Shown piece after piece: positions 7,406-8,008 of a stretch of DNA of 8,008 bases. Made by a program: the position numbers and the translations under genes. The stretch is from JBBKWX01 sp037969175 (lineage in GTDB: Bacteria > Bacteroidota > Bacteroidia > AKYH767-A > JBBKVM01), in contig JBBKWX010000182.1 in assembly GCA_037969175.1 (NCBI GenBank), forward strand, positions 1 to 8,008, given 5' to 3'. Within the stretch, counting starts at the first letter, position 1. Every line of letters starts with the position of its first letter. The notes under the pieces are model-generated. The model did no database searches and was not told the DNA's origin. It was given only the letters and a program-made list of their open reading frames with translations.

Positions 7406-7410
7406 ATCTG

Positions 7411-7440
7411 GATTTGGGTTTTGGTTTGAGTTTGGGTTTG
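7411..7440 (+). repeat. G/T-rich low-complexity tract, TTTGGG-like
   Basis: Five bases after the kynA stop begins a 30-base strand-biased tract of TTTGGG, TTTTGG, TTTGAG, TTTGGG and TTTG units, followed directly by A8 (7441-7448). It is not in frame with any plausible gene on either strand. It could have arisen by slippage; the last codons of kynA (TTTGGGCTCAGGGG) have a similar composition. Confidence 0.6.
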
Positions 7441-7451
7441 AAAAAAAATAC

Positions 7452-7514
7452 CATAAAGGGCAATTATTTTTTTTTCCGCAAAGCGGCATTTTTTTTAACG
7501 CAAAGGGGCAATTA
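7452..7514 (+). repeat. Decayed CGCAAAG tandem repeats with poly-T spacers
   Basis: Three related units: CATAAAGGGCAATTA then T9 (from 7452), CGCAAAGCGGCA then T8 (from 7477), and CGCAAAGGGGCAATTA (from 7499). They are spaced 25 and 22 bases apart. AAAGGGCAATTA (7455-7466) and AAAGGGGCAATTA (7502-7514) differ by one inserted G. The core is the same CGCAAAG as in the inverted repeat upstream of kynA. The middle unit also contains CCGC-AAA-GCGG followed by CA and T8, a very small hairpin that could act as a weak terminator for kynA. Confidence 0.65.
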
Positions 7515-7595
7515 GTTGACAGCTTTTTGAAACTTAAATAACCCATTATATATGAGGTTGTATCTGAGATGTTGAAACAATATTTTTACATCTGG

Positions 7596-7973
7596 ATGAA
7601 TGAGAATGAAATTTCAAATAAGATTATTAGCTGTGCCCTTTATGTCCACGAACAATTGGGACCGGGACTATTGGAATCTACGTATCGGGATTGTTTGTTT
7701 ACTGAATTGAAATACCAGGGATTAGCTGTACAGAAAGAATTCTCATTGCCTCTAACTTTCAGGGATATAAAAATATCATCCGGATATAGAATTGATCTTT
7801 TTGTTGAAAACTGCGTGATCGTTGAACTTAAAGCGGTAGAGAATTTACATGATATCCACTTTGCACAAACACTCACCTACCTAAAACTTACAAAATGCAA
7901 ACTTGCATTGCTGATCAATTTTAATGTGAGATTTTTAAAATCCGGGATCCGCAGGATCGTTCACAAATTATGA
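7596..7973 (+). CDS. GxxExxY protein (PD-(D/E)XK nuclease-like fold)
   Basis: A small protein of the GxxExxY family (related to the PDDEXK_3 Pfam family); its cellular role is not established. From ATG 7596 it has 125 residues and starts MNENEISNKII, the usual N-terminus. ATG 7569 would add MLKQYFYIW and is possible but less typical. Numbered from 7596, the name motif is GLLESTY (24-30, Glu27). YRIDLFVENCVIVELKAVE (64-82) supplies Asp67 and the Glu77-x-Lys79 pair of the nuclease core, and AQTLTYLKL (90-98) supplies Gln91xxxTyr95. It ends with LLINFNVRFLKSGIRRIVHK. All expected core residues are intact, so it is not a pseudogene. It sits alone 81 bases after CGCAAAG repeats. No clear promoter or Shine-Dalgarno is seen. 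Confidence 0.92.
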   Translation: MNENEISNKIISCALYVHEQLGPGLLESTYRDCLFTELKYQGLAVQKEFSLPLTFRDIKISSGYRIDLFVENCVIVELKAVENLHDIHFAQTLTYLKLTKCKLALLINFNVRFLKSGIRRIVHKL

Positions 7974-7994
7974 GAAAATCAGATTAGGTTTTCT
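7973..7994 (+). terminator. Weak AT-rich hairpin after the GxxExxY gene
   Basis: AGAAAATC (7973-7980) can pair with GGTTTTCT (7987-7994) around an AGATTA loop: eight pairs, one of them T-G. It begins at the last base of the stop codon, but there is no T run directly after it, so termination here is doubtful. Confidence 0.25.
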
Positions 7995-8008
7995 AAGCAG
8001 ACGATTTT

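Noticed and set aside
7411..7440. Telomere-like repeat marking a replicon end
   Set aside because: The units are irregular, the tract is only 30 bases, and it sits between ordinary chromosomal genes.
7452..7514. Possible CRISPR array
   Set aside because: There are only three imperfect short units with homopolymer T spacers, no unique spacers and no cas genes nearby.
7516..7551. TTGACA (7516-7521) with a downstream TTATAT as a sigma-70 promoter for the GxxExxY gene
   Set aside because: The spacing to TTATAT (7546) is 24 bases, too long, and Bacteroidota promoters do not use the TTGACA/TATAAT pattern.

Overview
The window looks like Bacteroidota chromosome, probably from the Chitinophagales/Sphingobacteriales side of the phylum, although the sequence does not fix the genus. 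The reasons are an AT-rich base composition, weak or absent Shine-Dalgarno sites, candidate promoters of the Bacteroidota type (TTTG / TAnnTTTG), the DUF3098 gene between ftsX and uppP, a Bacteroidota-style leucyl-tRNA synthetase, and CGCAAAG intergenic repeats of the kind common in this phylum.

Left arm (1-1845, minus strand): a tightly packed envelope cluster reads ftsX, then a small DUF3098 membrane protein, then uppP (undecaprenyl-diphosphatase). Its last ~25 codons lie beyond the window edge. Gaps of 5 and 2 bases imply one transcript. FtsX links the divisome to peptidoglycan hydrolysis and UppP recycles the lipid carrier used for peptidoglycan synthesis, so the small DUF3098 protein sits between two cell-wall functions.

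Middle (1999-6262, plus strand): divergent from ftsX across a 153-base gap is leuS, followed by scpB (condensin accessory protein) and a secreted DUF3108 protein. leuS and scpB overlap by one base (TAATG), and the same arrangement recurs at the scpB/DUF3108 boundary. The run ends at a strong rho-independent terminator with an 11-bp stem, 20 bases after the last stop codon.

Right arm (6263-8008): kynA (tryptophan 2,3-dioxygenase, first step of tryptophan catabolism to kynurenine) stands alone. A large symmetrical inverted repeat built from eight CGCAAAG/CTTTGCG units lies upstream of it. Downstream is a G/T-rich tract followed by three decayed CGCAAAG units with poly-T runs. After these comes a GxxExxY protein, a small PD-(D/E)XK nuclease-fold protein that retains the four sequence motifs of RecB-like nucleases.

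Most of the window is conserved housekeeping DNA. The parts worth a second look are the CGCAAAG repeats on both sides of kynA, the neighbouring nuclease-like gene, and three genes whose longest-ORF start is probably not the real start (DUF3108, kynA, GxxExxY). I saw no clear sign of a wholly new system.
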